Origin: Draconibacterium orientale
Lineage (GTDB): Bacteria > Bacteroidota > Bacteroidia > Bacteroidales > Prolixibacteraceae
Assembly: GCF_000626635.1 (NCBI RefSeq)
Contig: NZ_CP007451.1
Coordinates: 3,295,501 to 3,359,500, forward strand
Length of the DNA stretch: 64,000 nt
Reading direction: 5' to 3'
The translations under genes and the position numbers were made by a program. The notes beneath the pieces were generated by a model. It was not told where the DNA came from and did no database searches. It saw nothing but the letters and a program-made list of their open reading frames with translations. Shown piece after piece: positions 62,206 through 64,000 of this stretch; position 1 is the stretch's first letter, and every line of letters starts with the position of its first letter.

Positions 62206-64000
62206 ATGGTTTTTTCGATATGGCGTATCAGCCACTTATTGCTTGCAGTAGTAGCCTCCCTGTTTTTATTGGTGGCTTCGGTTACCGGTGTAATTCTGGC
62301 TGTTGAGCCGATAACGAATAAAATACGTCCCTACAATATCGAACAGGCCGATGAACTTACACTTGCCGAGACATTAACAAACCTGAATGCGCGATACGAC
62401 GAAATTCTTTCCATCTCACGCGACCGCAACGGGTTTGTTAGCGTTCAGGCTATTATTGACGGAGAAAATGAGCAGTTTTATGTAAATCCATTTAACGGAG
62501 AGAAACTGGGGCCAGCGATTGAAAAGGCTCCCATTTTTCAGTTCAGTACCAGTTTGCACAGGTCGTTGTTTCTTAAAGCTCCCGGTCGTTTTCTGATTGG
62601 CCTGGCAGCCTTTTTACTTTTTCTGATTGCCGTATCGGGTATTGTGCTTATTGCCAAACGCCAGGGCGGGATGCGCTATTTCTTTGCGCCGGTGGTTCGC
62701 GAAAACTTTTCGCAGTTTAACCACGTTGTTTATGCCCGGATGACCTTATTACCCATTATTGTTTTATCGCTAAGCGGTTCGTACCTGTCGTTACTGCGAT
62801 TTAATCTCATTCCCGGGGAACAGATTATTCACGAAGTGGATTATGAAACGCTGACCGATGAACCGAAGCTTCCGCTGCATACTTTCGAATTCTTGAATAC
62901 TACTACTCTGGGAGACCTTAGAAAAGTGGAGTATCCTTTTTCCGATTTTGTTGAAGATTATTATACCATCAGTTTAAAAGACCGCGAGGTGTTGTTAAAC
63001 CAGTTTAACGGGCAGATTATTACCGAAAAGAAATTCCCTTGGGTTAGTGTGGCATCATCGTGGGCCACTGTAATACATACCGGCGAAGGAAGTATTGTTT
63101 GGAGTGTAATTTTGGCAGCCGGAAGCCTGGCCATTCTTTTTTTAATGCTTACAGGTTTCGTTATTTATTTTAAACGGCCGCGGATTCAGATTAAAAACAA
63201 CTATTCGCGAAACGATTGCAGCCATATTGTATTGGTAGGTACCGAAGGAGCTACCACCCTGCAATTCGCTCACGAATTTCACCGGCAATTGCTAAAGGCC
63301 GGCATTAAAAGTTATTTAGGATTGATGAACGATTATGGGCCGTTCAGAAACATGAAACAGCTCATTATTTTTACCGCTACTTACGGGCAGGGAGAACCAC
63401 CAGCCAGTGCCAGTCGCTTCAGGGAGCTGGCAACAAAATACCACCAAAAACAGCCATTCGCTTTTTCTGTTGTGGGATTTGGCTCTACTGCCTATCCGAA
63501 TTATTGCCGCTTTGCCTACGAGGTTTTTGATTTACTGAAAAATCTTCCCAATGCTAATAGTTTAGGTGAAGTACACACTGTAAACAGTCATTCTTTTGAA
63601 GCGTTATCAAGGTGGGTAACGCATTGGGCCGAAGCAATGCAACTGACTCTTCAACTCGAGAAACCCAAACTAAAACTTTCTAAAAATCCGGTTTCCGATT
63701 TTGAAGTGATCGACCGTGTTGAAAATGAAAAAGAGAATACTTTTTTACTTACGCTAAAAAATACGAAAGGCGCAAAAGTTGTTTCGGGCGATCTTTTATC
63801 GGTTATTCCCGAGGACGATCCGCGAGAGCGGCTTTATTCCGTCGGAAACCTGGGAAATAATACTTTGGCCATAAGCGTAAAAAAATACCCCAATGGAATT
63901 TGCTCAACAATGTTGAGCCAACTGGAAAAAGGAGAAGTATTATCGGCTGAGGTAGTCAGAAATCTGAACTTTTATCTTCCGAAAAATACAAAAGAGGTGG
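62206..64000 (+). CDS. PepSY-TM/flavodoxin/FNR-type ferric reductase, partial at the right edge
   Basis: 598 codons are visible and the frame is open to the end of the window. The first about 330 residues are a PepSY membrane region (FSIWRISHLLLAVVASLFLL, LIGLAAFLLFLIAVSGIVLI, VIYARMTLLPIIVLSLSGSY-like helices). Next is a flavodoxin domain (IIFTATYGQGEPPASASRFR, VVGFGSTAYPNYCRFAYEVF). An FAD-binding FNR-like part begins at about residue 490 (DRVENEKENTFLLTLKNTKG). Such proteins pass electrons from NAD(P)H across the membrane to reduce ferric iron or a periplasmic flavoprotein. This is the XusC-like position of the operon. Confidence 0.85.
   Translation, partial: MVFSIWRISHLLLAVVASLFLLVASVTGVILAVEPITNKIRPYNIEQADELTLAETLTNLNARYDEILSISRDRNGFVSVQAIIDGENEQFYVNPFNGEKLGPAIEKAPIFQFSTSLHRSLFLKAPGRFLIGLAAFLLFLIAVSGIVLIAKRQGGMRYFFAPVVRENFSQFNHVVYARMTLLPIIVLSLSGSYLSLLRFNLIPGEQIIHEVDYETLTDEPKLPLHTFEFLNTTTLGDLRKVEYPFSDFVEDYYTISLKDREVLLNQFNGQIITEKKFPWVSVASSWATVIHTGEGSIVWSVILAAGSLAILFLMLTGFVIYFKRPRIQIKNNYSRNDCSHIVLVGTEGATTLQFAHEFHRQLLKAGIKSYLGLMNDYGPFRNMKQLIIFTATYGQGEPPASASRFRELATKYHQKQPFAFSVVGFGSTAYPNYCRFAYEVFDLLKNLPNANSLGEVHTVNSHSFEALSRWVTHWAEAMQLTLQLEKPKLKLSKNPVSDFEVIDRVENEKENTFLLTLKNTKGAKVVSGDLLSVIPEDDPRERLYSVGNLGNNTLAISVKKYPNGICSTMLSQLEKGEVLSAEVVRNLNFYLPKNTKEV

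Noticed and set aside
1-64000. Prophage, integrative element or defence island
   Set aside because: No integrase, phage structural gene, transposase, restriction-modification or other recognised defence gene is present; the only nuclease candidates are the GIY-YIG gene and the small PD-(D/E)xK-like protein.

Overview
This 64 kb window comes from the chromosome of a Bacteroidota bacterium. The evidence is gldD and gldE beside mutY, ssb, hup and rng, a carboxypeptidase-regulatory-type TonB receptor, DUF4924 and DUF4374 proteins, and promoters with a TAnnTTTG -7 box and no strong Shine-Dalgarno sites. The mix of ablA/ablB, trehalose genes and gliding genes suggests a free-living, probably marine or sediment lineage near Marinilabiliales/Prolixibacteraceae; that placement is inference. 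I see no rRNA, tRNA, CRISPR array, prophage or transposase gene.

Layout. 1-6.8 kb: minus-strand accessory genes (Vat-like acetyltransferase, frameshifted SDR, two alpha/beta hydrolases, a lipoprotein serine hydrolase, an outer-membrane protein), then a TolB-like/TPR/AraC regulator. 6.8-10.8 kb: a compact minus-strand unit, ablA-ablB-Cys-rich protein-small HTH protein-sodium symporter, for N-epsilon-acetyl-beta-lysine. 11.4-16.3 kb: trehalose synthase/phosphatase fusion, a GH15 hydrolase and a MarR regulator. 16.4-19 kb: DNA polymerase IV, a hydrolase, and a GIY-YIG gene inside an inverted-repeat element. 19-25.4 kb: minus-strand mutY-ssb-gldE-gldD-PPTase-zwf-pgl. 25.5-31.3 kb: hup, a tiny basic protein, rng, a membrane-anchored LuxR protein, dsbD and a detached DsbD-type domain. 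32.4-50.4 kb: housekeeping genes (M16 peptidase, nicotinamidase-like protein, aminotransferase, uvrB, smpB, udk, manA, engB, prs, rplY, pth, Hsp15-like). 50.7-55.1 kb: amidase, a split 5'-nucleotidase and lnt. 56-64 kb: an iron-uptake locus with a recognisable promoter, Fur box, TonB receptor, DUF4374 lipoprotein, ankyrin protein, DUF2271 protein and a PepSY-flavodoxin reductase that runs off the right edge.

The most unusual content is non-coding. Three intergenic arrays (15515-15745, 31926-32153, 49797-50021) have unrelated sequences but share a 21-bp period (two DNA helical turns), a length of 225-231 bp, and a position between the 3' ends of convergent genes. The third has exact 6+6 dyad symmetry. 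The other three convergent gaps are also filled with repeats: two carry a CTGTCATTTCGA hairpin element that abuts the upstream stop codon, and one carries dispersed ~100-bp repeats. Three 7-bp-period microsatellites lie between 41.0 and 50.7 kb.

Two genes, the SDR gene and uvrB, are broken by single-base homopolymer indels. These may be sequencing errors and should be checked before being called pseudogenes.
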